Made by a program: the position numbers and the translations under genes. A DNA stretch of 64,000 nt from Streptomyces spectabilis. GTDB lineage: Bacteria > Actinomycetota > Actinomycetes > Streptomycetales > Streptomycetaceae. The stretch covers positions 3,296,501 to 3,360,500 of the forward strand of contig NZ_CP023690.1 in NCBI RefSeq assembly GCF_008704795.1, read 5' to 3'. A model generated the notes under the pieces. It was not told where the DNA came from, did no database searches, and saw only the letters and a program-made list of their open reading frames with translations. Positions 1-11,300 of the stretch are shown piece after piece. Within the stretch, counting starts at the first letter, position 1. Every line of letters starts with the position of its first letter.

Positions 1-2302
1 CGGCGATCCGCGCCCACGCGTCCTGGTAGATCCGGTGCTCCGTGGCGCGCAGGCGCTCGGCCGAGCCCTCCCGGCCGCTGCCCACCAGGACGATCTTCGC
101 GACGTACTCGGCGCTGAGCGCGCCGAGGGCCGAGCCGACGCGGCCGCCGCCGCCGACGACCGCGACCGTCAACCCGCCCAGGTCGCCGAAGCGTTCGAGC
201 GCGGGCTGCTCGAGGGCGGCCAGGGTCGCGCCGACCGCGAGGGTGCTGCCCGCGGTCACCGTGACCCCGGGCACCCGCAGCGCGCCGCCGTGGTCGCCGA
301 CCGTGCCGAGGCCGAAGCCGATGCCGACGGTCTCGCAGCCGTCCGCCTTGGCCGCGCGCACCCGGCGGTCGAGGTCGAGGCCGATCAGGAAGGTCTGCCC
401 GGTGGTCCGGTACGCGCGCAGCTGCTGCTGCGACACCAGGAGCGGGTAGACGGTGAGGTCGACCGAAGCGCCCTGCGGCGAGGTGTAGCGGACCGGGGCC
501 GTCGCGGGCAGGTCCTTGAGCAGCTCGGACCGCTGGACGTAGGCGAGCAGCGCCGCGTCGTCCAGGTCGGCGAGCGACGGGTCGAGCTGCCGCAGCGCGT
601 CCGGGGTGGGCGGGTAGCTGACGAGCCCGACCTTGTGGGTGGCGGGCTCGGCCGCCGGGCCCGCGTCGGCCGCTTCGGTCCTGAAGTCCTGGATCTCGGT
701 GCGCGGCTGGTCGGCGGCGCCGGTCAGCGGGTGGATCAGCGGCAGCGCGTCCTGGTGGCGCAGGATCCGGCAGACGTCGGTGAGACCGGTGCGCAGCTGC
801 TCGATCTCCTCGTCGGTGAGGTGGATCGAGGGCTCGATCCGCAGCATGTTGGGCACGCTGGCCGTCGGTCCCGTACGGATGCGGTGGACGAGCTGGAGGT
901 AGCTGCCGATCAGGAAGACCAGCAGGCCCGCGGCCGCCTTCTCGCGGATGACCGGGGACGAAGCCTGGCTCTGGTCGGCGAACTCCAGGCCGATGAGCAG
1001 GCCCTTGCCGCGGACGTCGAGCACCACGTCGGGGTACTCCGCGGCAAGGTCGCGCAGCACCCCGAGGACGCGCTCGCCGCGCTCCGCGGCCAGGTCGTAG
1101 GCGGCCCCGTCCTCGGCTTCGAGGAGTTCGAGGGTGCGCAGGGCGACGGACGTGGTGAAGCCGTCCTTGGCGAAGGTCGAGCTGTGCACCAGCTCGAACT
1201 CGGGGCGGTAGCGCGACTGCCGGACCAGCATGGCGGAGGTCTTGCCGATGCCGCCGCCGAGGGACTTGCCGAGGAGGTAGTAGTCGGCGAGCAGCCCGAT
1301 GTGGGCGCTGGCGAAGAACTTCCCGGTGCGGCCCATGCCAGTCTGGATCTCGTCGACGATGACCGGGCACCCGGCCGCGTCGCAGATCTTCCGGACGCGG
1401 GCGGCGTACTCGGGCGTCAGCGCGTGGATGCCGCCCTCGCCCTGGATGGGCTCGACGATCAGCCCGCCGATGACGGGGAAGGGCCGCTCGACGAGGGTGA
1501 CCCGGCCGTCCACGACCTCGACGTCGAGCGCGGCCGGACGGTGCTCGGCGAGGGCGCTCTCCAGCGCCGCCGCGTCGTTCGGCGGTACGAAGGTCACCGG
1601 CAGGCCGAGCGAGGTGAACGCGGCGCGGAACGTCGGGTTGAAGGTGAACTGGGTGCTGCCGAGGAGCTTTCCGTGGAACGCCCGCTCCAGGGCGAAGAAC
1701 ACCGGGCTCGTGCCCACGAGGCCGACGTTGTGCGTGGCCACCGCGCCGAGCAGCGCGCCGAACTCCTCGGCGGTGGTCGGCACCGGCACGTCGCCGGGCA
1801 GCAGGGAGGTGTCGTCCGGCAGCCGCGCGGAGCCGTCGGCGACCGCCTTCACGGCCACGTCGACGTTCCACTCGATCTGCTCGAACAGGCTCTTCAGGCG
1901 CAGCGCGCGGTCGAACTCGCAGTGCTTGACCGCCGCTTCGACGGCCTCCGCGCCGCTGTTGGCGAAGATCACCGGGTAGGGCTCGGCGCCGGGGAACTCC
2001 CGGCCGATGATCCCGTTGAGGACCTCGCCGACGCGGTCGGCGACGGGGTGCTCGGAGAACTGCGAGTGCACGGGCGAGCCCGTGTCGAGGAGCTTCTTGG
2101 CGTGCGCCACGATCTCCGGGTGGTTGTGGCCGAGCATGAGCGAGCCCCAGCCGCCGACCAGGTCGAGCACCGGCACCTCGGCGCCGGTCTCGTCCAGGTA
2201 GTACAGGGAGTTCCGCTCCGCCCGGACGTACTCGATGTTCAGGCCGAAGGTGCCGAGCATGCCGGTCAGTAGGGCTTCGGCGTATCGGGTGGGTGAGTTC
2301 AC
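1..2302 (-). CDS. Class III aminotransferase fused to acyl-ACP-reductase-like domain (partial)
   Basis: Bifunctional protein, cut by the left window edge. Residues about 1-520 form a fold-type I, class III PLP aminotransferase: a FANSGAEAVEAA segment, VIVDEIQTGMGRTG, and the PLP lysine in LLGKSLGGG near residue 345. From about residue 550 a second domain begins, with a Rossmann motif (VAVVGGGGRVGS near 710). Its layout resembles cyanobacterial long-chain acyl-ACP reductases more than a typical SDR; a shikimate-dehydrogenase-like domain is the alternative. The end of that domain, where the reductase catalytic Cys would lie, is outside the window. The GTG start at 2302 follows an AGGAGA ribosome site and lies 15 nt after the upstream PKS stop, so the two are probably coupled. 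Inferred role: reduce an ACP-bound polyketide to an aldehyde and transaminate it to an amine. Aminotransferase identity is firm, reductase identity moderate, substrate unknown. Confidence 0.85.
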   Translation of the reverse strand, partial: MNSPTRYAEALLTGMLGTFGLNIEYVRAERNSLYYLDETGAEVPVLDLVGGWGSLMLGHNHPEIVAHAKKLLDTGSPVHSQFSEHPVADRVGEVLNGIIGREFPGAEPYPVIFANSGAEAVEAAVKHCEFDRALRLKSLFEQIEWNVDVAVKAVADGSARLPDDTSLLPGDVPVPTTAEEFGALLGAVATHNVGLVGTSPVFFALERAFHGKLLGSTQFTFNPTFRAAFTSLGLPVTFVPPNDAAALESALAEHRPAALDVEVVDGRVTLVERPFPVIGGLIVEPIQGEGGIHALTPEYAARVRKICDAAGCPVIVDEIQTGMGRTGKFFASAHIGLLADYYLLGKSLGGGIGKTSAMLVRQSRYRPEFELVHSSTFAKDGFTTSVALRTLELLEAEDGAAYDLAAERGERVLGVLRDLAAEYPDVVLDVRGKGLLIGLEFADQSQASSPVIREKAAAGLLVFLIGSYLQLVHRIRTGPTASVPNMLRIEPSIHLTDEEIEQLRTGLTDVCRILRHQDALPLIHPLTGAADQPRTEIQDFRTEAADAGPAAEPATHKVGLVSYPPTPDALRQLDPSLADLDDAALLAYVQRSELLKDLPATAPVRYTSPQGASVDLTVYPLLVSQQQLRAYRTTGQTFLIGLDLDRRVRAAKADGCETVGIGFGLGTVGDHGGALRVPGVTVTAGSTLAVGATLAALEQPALERFGDLGGLTVAVVGGGGRVGSALGALSAEYVAKIVLVGSGREGSAERLRATEHRIYQDAWARIA

Positions 2303-2317
2303 CGTGTCTCCTGGTGG

Positions 2318-5300
2318 TCAGCGGTTCGGTTGGGCGGAAGCGCGGCCGAGTTCCCGGTCGATGAAGTCGAAGACCTCGTTCTCCGTCGCGGTTTCGATCG
2401 CGGCGGCCAGGTCCGTCTCGCCGGTGCCGGGGACCGCGTCGGGCCGCGCGTCGGTCCAGGCCTTGTTCCAGCGGGTGAGGATGGCGTCGAGGCGGGCGGC
2501 GATCTCCGTGCGGCCGGACTCCCCGTCGGCCGCCACGTCGACCGGGACGGCCATCAGGACGGCCTCCAGCTTGTCCAGTTCGGCCAGGGCCGAGCGCTTG
2601 CTGACGCCGTCGGTGAGGGCGAGCCGTTCCAGCAGGTGGTCGACGAGCACCCCGGGCGAGGCGTAGTCGAAGACCAGCGTCGTCGGCAGGGAGAGACCGG
2701 TCTGCTCGCCGAGCCGGTTGCGGAACTGCACGGCGGACAGGGAGTCGAAGCCGGAGTCCCGGAAGGACACCTCCCACTGGAGGTGGTCCGGCGCCGCGTG
2801 GCCGAGCACGGCGGCCGCCTCGGCACGTACGAGGTCGCGCAGACGGGTCTCCGCCTCGGCCCGGCCCATCCGCGCGAACCGGTCGCCCGCCCGGTCCGCG
2901 CCGGCCTTGCGGCGCTCGCCGCGCGGCACGAGTCCGCGCAGCACCACCGGCACCTGTGCGGCGTCGCGGCGCAGCGCCGGCAGGTCGAGCGGCGCGGGCG
3001 CGACCACGGCGAGCCCGGTGGCGAGGGCGTCGTCGAACAGCTCGCACGCCTCGTCCGCGGCGATCACCCGCAAGCCCGGCTGCCCGCCCTCGACCATCCG
3101 GCCCCAGGCGAGGGACACGGCGGGCAGGCCGCTCGCCCTGCGATGCGCGGCGAGGGCGTCCAAGTAGGCGTTCGCCGAGGCGAAGTTGGCCTGCCCGGGG
3201 CTGCCGAGCGCGGCGACCACCGAGGAGAACAGCGCGAAGAGGGCGGGCGGGGCGTCGGCGGTCAGCTCGTGCAGGTGCCGGGCCGCGTCCACCTTGGGCC
3301 GGAGCACGGCCGCGACGCGCTCGGGGGTGAGGGCGGTGAACACCCCGTCGTCCAGGACGTTCTCGGTGTGCACCACTCCGGTCAGCGGGTGCTCGGCCGG
3401 GAGGTCCGCGAGCAGCGCGCGCACGGCCTCGCGGTCGGCCAGGTCGCAGACCGCCACGGCGGCCGTCGCGCCCAGCGCCGCGAGGTCGTCCCGCAGCCGC
3501 TCGGCGGGCGAGCCGGGGCCGCGCGTGGTGGCGAGCACCAGGTGCCGCACGCCGTACGCGGTGACCAGGTGCCGGGCGAACAGCGCGCCCAGCTCCCCGT
3601 CGGCGCCGGTGACGAGCACGGTGCCGCCGTCCACGAGGGCGGGCGGCGCCGCGTCCGGCACGGCCGCGGGCACGAGTCGCGGCGCGAACAACTGACCGGC
3701 ACGTACGGCGAGTTGGGGCTCGCCCGCCTGGGCCACCAGGGGCAGCTGGTCGACGGAGGCCGGGTCGTCGTCCAGGTCGACGAGCACGATCCGGTCGGGG
3801 TGCTCCGCCTGCGCCGAGCGCAGCAGGCCCCACACGGCGGCACCGGCCGGGTCCCGTACGCCGTCCTGCGCGTCGACGGCCGTCGCGCCCCGGGTCACCA
3901 CGACGAGGCGGTTGTCCGGCAGGTCCTCCTGGGCCAGCCAGGACTGGGCCGCCTCCAGCGCCCGCGCCACGGCCCGGTGTGCGGCGGCCACCGGGCCCCC
4001 GGCGGGGTCCGGCCGCGACGGCTCGACCAGGAGCACGTCCCAGGGGGTGAAGGACGCCGCCGCCTCGGCGGGGTCGCCGAAGCGCAGCGGCGCGATGGCC
4101 GCCAGGTCTCCGGCGAGGTCGTCTGTGGTGTCGCCGAGCAGGGCGAGCAGGCTCTCCGGCTCGTCGTCGGGCACCGGTGCGACCGGTGTCCACTCCGGTG
4201 CGAACAGCCGGGCCGCGGCGGCGGACACCGGGGCCGCGCCGCCGTCCCGGGGCGTCAGGGCCGCCGGGGCCAGGCGCACGGACGCGGCTTCGAGTACGGG
4301 AAGTCCGGCCTCGTCGACGGCCTCCAGACGGAACGCGTCGGGACCGGCGGGGGCCAGGCGCACGCGCACGGCCGTCGCCTCGGCGGCGTGCAGGGAGACG
4401 CCCTCCCAGGCGAGCGGGAGGAGCGCGGAGCCGTCCGGGCCCGCCCCGGATCCGCCGATCAGCAGCGGCTGCACGGCGGCCTCCAGGAGGGCCGGGTGGA
4501 TCCCGAAGCCGTCGACGTCCTGCGCCGCCCCTTCGGGCAGGCGGACTTCGGCGAACAGCTCCTCGCCCCGGCGCAGCACCGACGTGAGGCCCTGGAATGC
4601 CTCGCCGTACCGGTGACCGGCGTCGGCGAGGTCCTCGTAGGCCCAGTCCACCGCCGTGGCCCCGGACGGGGGCCAGGCGGCCGGTTCGGCGTCGGCCCGC
4701 TCCGCGGCGGGGGCGAGCACGCCGGTGGCGTGGCGGGTCCAGTCCGGCGCGGTGCCGTCCCCGTCCGCGCCGGGGCCCTCGGCGGGCCGGGAGTAGATCC
4801 CCACGGTCCGCCGCCCGGCCCCGTCGGGCGCCCCGGTCACGACCTGTACGCGGACGGCGGCTTCGGCGGGCAGCACGAGCGGTTCGGTGACGGTGAGTTC
4901 GGCGAGGTCCGGGCAGCCGGTGGCGTCCCCGGCCCCGATCGCCAGGTCCACCAGGGCCGCCGCGGGAAGCACCGGCACCCCGGCGACGACGTGGTCGGCC
5001 AGCCACGGCCGGGCGGCGAGCGACAGACGGCTCGTGAACACCGTCTCGTCCCGGCCCGCCACGGCGACGGCCGCGCCGAGCAGGGCGTGCCCGGCGGCGT
5101 CGGCGCCCTCGCCGTCGCCGGTGGCGCCGGACTCGGCGGCCCAGTACCTGCGGCGCTCGAACGGATAGGTGGGCAGGGCCGTGCGGCCCGCTCCGGTGCC
5201 CGCGAACACGGCCGCCCAGTCGACGGACGCCCCGGCGACGAACAGCTCGCCAAGGCCGCCGAGCACGGTGTGCACGGCCGGGCGCCCCTCGGCGCGCAGC

Positions 5301-8300
5301 GCCACCGAGCCGTCGAGCACCCGCTGGGCTCCGGACTCGGCGCACCGGGTCACGCCGTGCTCGGCGAGCCACCGCCCGGCGGCCGCACTGCCCTCGGTCC
5401 CGTCGAGACCCAGCGGTTCCCCGGCGGTGAGCGGGCGGCCGGTGCGCAGCGACACCACGGGGATCCGGGGTTCGTCGTACGTCACGTCGGCCGGGTCCCC
5501 GGCCGTCAGGAGGCGGCCCGCGTCGGCCAGGGAGAGCGCCCCGGCGACGTGCGCGGCGGCGATCTCGCCGACGCCGGTGCCCGCGACGCAGCCGACGCCG
5601 ACGCCCCAGGCCTTGACCAGGCGGAACAGTGCCACCTCCGCGGCGAACCCGGCCGCCTTCGCGCCCTGTTCGCCGAGTCCGGCCAGGATCTCGTCGTACG
5701 CCTTCGCGTACGCGGGCAGCGTCTCGTACAGCGCGCGCTCCGGTCCGTCGGCGGCCCCGGTGAACAGGAACGCGGTCCGGCCGTCCCCGGCGGCGGGCGC
5801 GTCGGCGTCGGCGATCGCCCGCAGGCCCGCCAGGGCCTCGGCGCCGCCACCGGTGACGAGCACCGCGCGGTGGTCGAACGCGGAGCGCTGCGCGAGCGAG
5901 AACCCGACGTCGAGCGCCTCCGGCCCTGTGCCGGACTCCAGGAGGGCGAGCAGCCGCTCGGCCTGCGCGCGCAGGGCGAGCGGCGACTTGGCCGAGAGCA
6001 CCCACGGCACCACCGGCAGGGACACCTCGGCCGGGGGCCCGGCCGAGGTGTCGGGGGCCTGCTCCAGGATGACGTGCGCGTTGGTGCCGCTGAGCGCGAA
6101 CGCGGACACCGCGGCCCGGCGCGGCCGGTCGAGCTCCGGCCACGGGCGGGCCTCGGTGAGCAGCTCCACCGTGCCCGCCGACCAGTCGACCGCCGAGGTC
6201 GGCTTGTCGATGTGCAGGGTCTTGGGCAGCACGCCGTGCCGCAGGGCCATGACCGCCTTGATCAGGCCGCCGGCTCCGGCGGCGTGCTGGGCGTGCCCGA
6301 TGTTCGACTTCACCGAGCCGAGCCAGGCCGGCCGGTCCGCGGGCCGCTCCCGACCGTACGTCGCCATCAGGGCCTCGGCCTCGATGGGGTCGCCGAGCTG
6401 GGTGCCGGTGCCGTGCGCCTCGATGAGGTCCACGTCGGCCGGTGCGACACCGGCGTTGGCGAGGGCCTGGCGGATGACGCGCTGTTGCGAGGGGCCGTTG
6501 GGCGCGGTCATGCCGTTGGAGGCGCCGTCGGAGTTCACCGCGCTGCCCCGGACCACCGCGAACACGGTGTGCCCGTTGCGCCGGGCGTCGGAGAGCCGCT
6601 CCAGGACGAACAGGCCGACTCCCTCGGACCAGCCGGTGCCGTCGGCGGACTCGTCGAACGCCTTGGACCTGCCGTCGGGCGCGAGGGTGCGCTGCCGGGA
6701 GAACTCGACGAACCCGATGGGCTGCGCCATGACGGTCGCGCCGCCCGCGAGCGCGAGGCCGCACTCGCCGCTGCGCAGCGCGTTCGAGGCGAGGTGCAGC
6801 GACACGAGGACCGACGAGCAGGCCGTGTCGATGGACATCGTCGGGCCTTCGAGGCCGAGGACGTAGGAGATCCGGCCGGAGCCGAAGGACGTCGTGGAGC
6901 CCGTCAGGAGGTAGCCCTCTGCGCCCCCTTCGGCCGCGCCCGCGCCCGCTCCGTACTCCTGCGCGGTCAGGCCTGTGTAGACGCCGGTGTCGCTGCCGCG
7001 CAGCGACTGCGGGTCGATGCCGCCGCTCTCCAGGGCCTCCCAGGAGGTCTCCAGGAGCAGCCGCTGCTGCGGGTCCATCGCGAGGGCCTCGCGCGGCGAG
7101 ATGCCGAAGAAGCCCGCGTCGAACTCGGCGGCGTCGTGGATGAATCCGCCTTCGCGCGTGTAGAAGGTGCCCGGCTTGTCGGGGTCCGGGTCCCACAGCC
7201 GCTCGATGTCCCAGCCGCGGTCGTCCGGCATGTCCCCGATCGCGTCCACGCCGTCGGCGACGAGCCGCCACAGGTCCTCGGGCGTCCGCGCGCCGCCGGG
7301 GAAGCGGCAGGCCATCCCGACGATCGCGATGGGCTCGTTGGCGCCGCCCGAGCCCGGCACCGCCGCCGCGACGGCCGCGGCCGGGGCCGCGAGGTCGCCG
7401 CTCAGCTCGGCCAGGACGTACGCGGCGAGCGCCGAGGTCGTCGGGTAGTCGAACACCACGCCGGGCGACAGGCGCAGTCCGGTGACCGCGGTGAGGCGGT
7501 TGCGCAGCTCGACGGCCGTGAGGGAGTCGAAGCCCAGGTCCCGGAACGGCGCGGTCTCGCTGATCCGCTCGCCCGCGCCGAACTGGAGCACCGCGGCCAC
7601 CTCGGTCCGCACCAGGTCGGTGACGTGCTCGTGCCGGTCCTGCTCGGGCAGCGCGGCGAGCCGTCCGGCCAGCGCCCGCTGGTCGCCCGCGCCCTGCCGG
7701 ACCACCCGGCGCGACGTGCGCCCGACGAGGCCGCGCAGCATCGCCGGGACCGGCACGGAGCCGGACCGCAGCGTCCGCAGGTCGAGCCGGGCGGGCAGGG
7801 TCACCGCGCTGTCGAGCGCGAGCGCCCGGTCGAACAGGGCCGCCCCGCCCTCCGGCGCGATGGGCCGCAGGCCCGTCCGCTTCAGCTGCTCTGCGGCCCC
7901 GGCCTGCATGCCGCCCTCGGTGGCCCACAGGCCCCAGCCGAGCGACACGGCGGGCAGACCATCGGCCCTGCGCCGCTGCGCGAGCGCGTCGAGGACGTGG
8001 TTGGCCGCCGTGTAACCGGCCTGCCCCGCGTTGCCCAGCGTGCCCGCGAGGGAGGAGAAGAGGGCGAAGAGGGTGAGGGGTTGGTCGTGGGTGAGTTCGT
8101 GGAGGTGCCAGGCGGCGTCGACCTTGGGCCGCAGGACGGCCGAGACGCGCTCCGGGGTGAGGGCGGTGATGATGCCGTCGTCGATGACGCCGGCGGTGTG
8201 GACGACGCCGGTGAGGGGGTGGTCGGCGGGCACGGCGTCGAGGACGGCCCTGAGGGCCTCGCGGTCCGATGCGTCACAGGCGACGATCCGCACCCGCGCC

Positions 8301-11300
8301 CCGAGCCGGGTCAGTTCGTCGGCCAACTCCGCCGCGCCGGGCGCCTCTTCACCTCTGCGACTGGTGAGGACCAGGTGCTCGACACCGTACGAGGTGATCA
8401 GGTGCCGGGCGAACAAGGCACCCAGCGCCCCGGTACCACCCGTGATCAGAACCGTGCCGCCCGGCGCCAACTCCGGTGTGGCGGCGTCCGTCGCGGCCTG
8501 CGGGACCAGGCGCGGCACGGACACCGCGCCGGCGCGCACCGCGACCTGGTCGTGGCCCGCCGCGAGCACCACGGGCAGGGCCGTGAGCGAGGCCGGGTCG
8601 TCGTCGACGTCCACGAGCACGATCCGTTCGGGGTGCTCCGCCTGCGCGGACCGCAGCAGGCCCCACACGGCGGCGCCCGCCAGGTCCGGCGCGGTGCCGT
8701 CCCGGCCGGTCGTGACCGCGCCGCGGGTCACCACGACGAGGCGGCCCGACAGGAACCGCTCGTCGGTCAGCCACTCCCGCACCAGGTCCAGGGTCGCGGC
8801 GGCCGAGTCGTGCACGGAGGTCACGACGTCGCCGCGCGGCTCTCCGACGGGGAAGGACAGGAGCACGTCGGCCCCGGCCGCGTCGTCCAGGGTCGGGCAG
8901 CGCTCGACCGCCAGAGCCTCTCCGACCGGCGCCGCGGGGGTGCCGAGCAGGGCCCAGCGACCGGCCGGTTCGGCCGGATCCACCTCGACGGCGGTCCAGT
9001 CCACGCCGAAGAGCGAACCGGCCGTCTCGTCACGGCCCGCGGGCTGATCGGCCGACACCGGGCGGGCCTCCACCGAACGCACCTCGGCGACCGGCTGCCC
9101 CGCCTCGTCGGCGAGCTGCACCCGGCAGGACGTCTTGCCGTCGGTCTCGGCGTCGACGACCACGCGCACGCGCAGGGCCCGCGCGCCGGTGGCGTAGAGG
9201 TAGATCTCGTTCCACACGAACGGCAGTTGGAGCGTGAAGTCCTCGCCCGCGTCGGCGATCGCGGCGACGACGCGCGGGTGGATGGCCGCGTCGAACAGGG
9301 CCGGGTGGATGCCGAACCGCGCGGTGTCCGCGCCGTCCGGCAGCGCGACCTCGGCGAACAGCTCGGTGCCCGCGGCGCCGTCGCGGCGCCACAGGGAGTG
9401 CAGGCCGCGGAACAGCGGTCCGTAGACGTAGCCGCTCTCCGCGAGCCGGTCGTAGAACCCTTCGGTCGCCACGGCATCGGCGCCCGCGGGCGGCCACTGG
9501 GTGAGTTCGAACGCGGGCTCCGGAGCCTCGGGGGCAAGGACGCCGGTGGCGTGGCAGGTCCACTCCTCCTCCCCGGCCTCCTGGCCGGTCTCCGGGCAGG
9601 AGTAGATCGCGAACGGCCGGTGCCCGGAGTCCCGCGGCTCGTCCGCCACGAGCTGGACCCGTACGCCGCCCGACTCGGGGACGCGCAGCGGCGCGGTGAC
9701 CACCATCTCGTCCACACCGGCGCAGCCGACCTCGTCACCCGCCGCCATGGCCATGTCGATCAGCGCGGTGCCCGGCACCAGGGCGCGGCCGCCCAGTTCG
9801 TGCTCGGCCACCCAGGCGTGCGTCCGCGCCGAGAGGCGCCCGGTGAACACGACCTCGTCGGCACCGGCCACGCGCACCACCGCGTCGAGCATCGGGTGGT
9901 CGGCCGCCACCTGCCCCGCCGAGACGACATCGCCGGACGCCGGGCCCGCCATCCAGTAGTTCTGGTGTTGGAAGGGGTAGGTCGGCAGGTCGACCAGGGC
10001 CGCCGGGGTGCCGGTGAACAGCCGCGTCCACTCCACGGTGTGTCCGGCCGCATACAGCCGGGCCAGACCGGCCAGCGCGGCCCGCACCTGCGGCTGCTCC
10101 CGGCGCTGCAACGCGAAGAACGACGCCTCCACACTCTGCGCGCCCATCGCCGTCAGCACCCCGTCCGGGCCGATCTCCAGGAACCGGGTCACGCCCCGCT
10201 CCCGCAACCTGACGACGTGATCGGCGAAACGCACCGCGCCCCGGATGTGCTCCACCCAGTACCCGGGCGAACACACCAGCGCGGCATCCGCGGCCATGGG
10301 GATGACCGGCTCCGCGAAGGTCACCCCTTCCACGACCGCCCGGAACTCCTCCAGCACCGGCTCCATCAGCGGGGAGTGGAAGGCATGACTGACGGCGAGC
10401 CGGTTCGTCTTACGACCCCGCTCCCTGAGCACCTCCGCGATCCGCGTGACCACGTCCTCGGCCCCGGAAATCACCACCGACGTCGGCCCGTTGACCGCCG
10501 CGATCCCCGCCTGGGCTTCATGGCCCTCCAGGAGCTGGAGGACCTCGGCCTCCTGCGCCTGCACCGCCACCATCGCCCCGCCCGCAGGCAGGGCCTGCAT
10601 CAGACGGCCCCGCGCGGCCACCACCCGGCACGCGTCCTCCAGCGACAGGACCCCCGCCACATGCGCCGCCGCCAGCTCACCGACCGAATGCCCGGTCACA
10701 CAGTCCGGCACCACACCCAAGGACTCCACCCACCGGAACAACGCCACCTCAAAGGCGAACAGAGCGGGCTGCGTCCACCCCGTCTCATCCAGCCCGCCAC
10801 CGCCGAACACCACCTCCTTCAACGACCCCGGCAGCAACCCCTCGAACCCGGCACAGATCTCGTCGAAAGCCGCGGCGAACACCGGGAAGGTGTCATACAA
10901 CTCCCGCCCCATCCCCGCCTGCTGCGCCCCCTGCCCGGTGAACAGGAACGCCGTGCGCCCCTCACCCGCCACCCCCGACACCACACCCGCCACCGACTCA
11001 CCAGCAGCCAACGCCTCCACCCCAGCGACCAGTTCACTGCTGTCGGCCGCCAGCACCACCGCACGATGCTCGAACGACACCGACCGCGAACCGGCCGACG
11101 ACAACCCCACATCCAACGGCGCGGCACCCGCACCCACCACAGCGGCCAACCGCTCGGCCTGCGCCCGCAACGCCCCCGCCGAACGCGCCGACACCACCAC
11201 CGGCACCACCGGCAGCAAACCGCTCGCCGACTCCTCCACCGGCTCCTCCACCGGAGCCTGCTCAAGGATGATGTGCGCGTTCGTGCCGCTGATCCCGAAC

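Noticed and set aside
35..2272. Plus-strand open frame opposite the aminotransferase-reductase
   Set aside because: No recognisable domain; the minus strand gives a well-defined class III aminotransferase.
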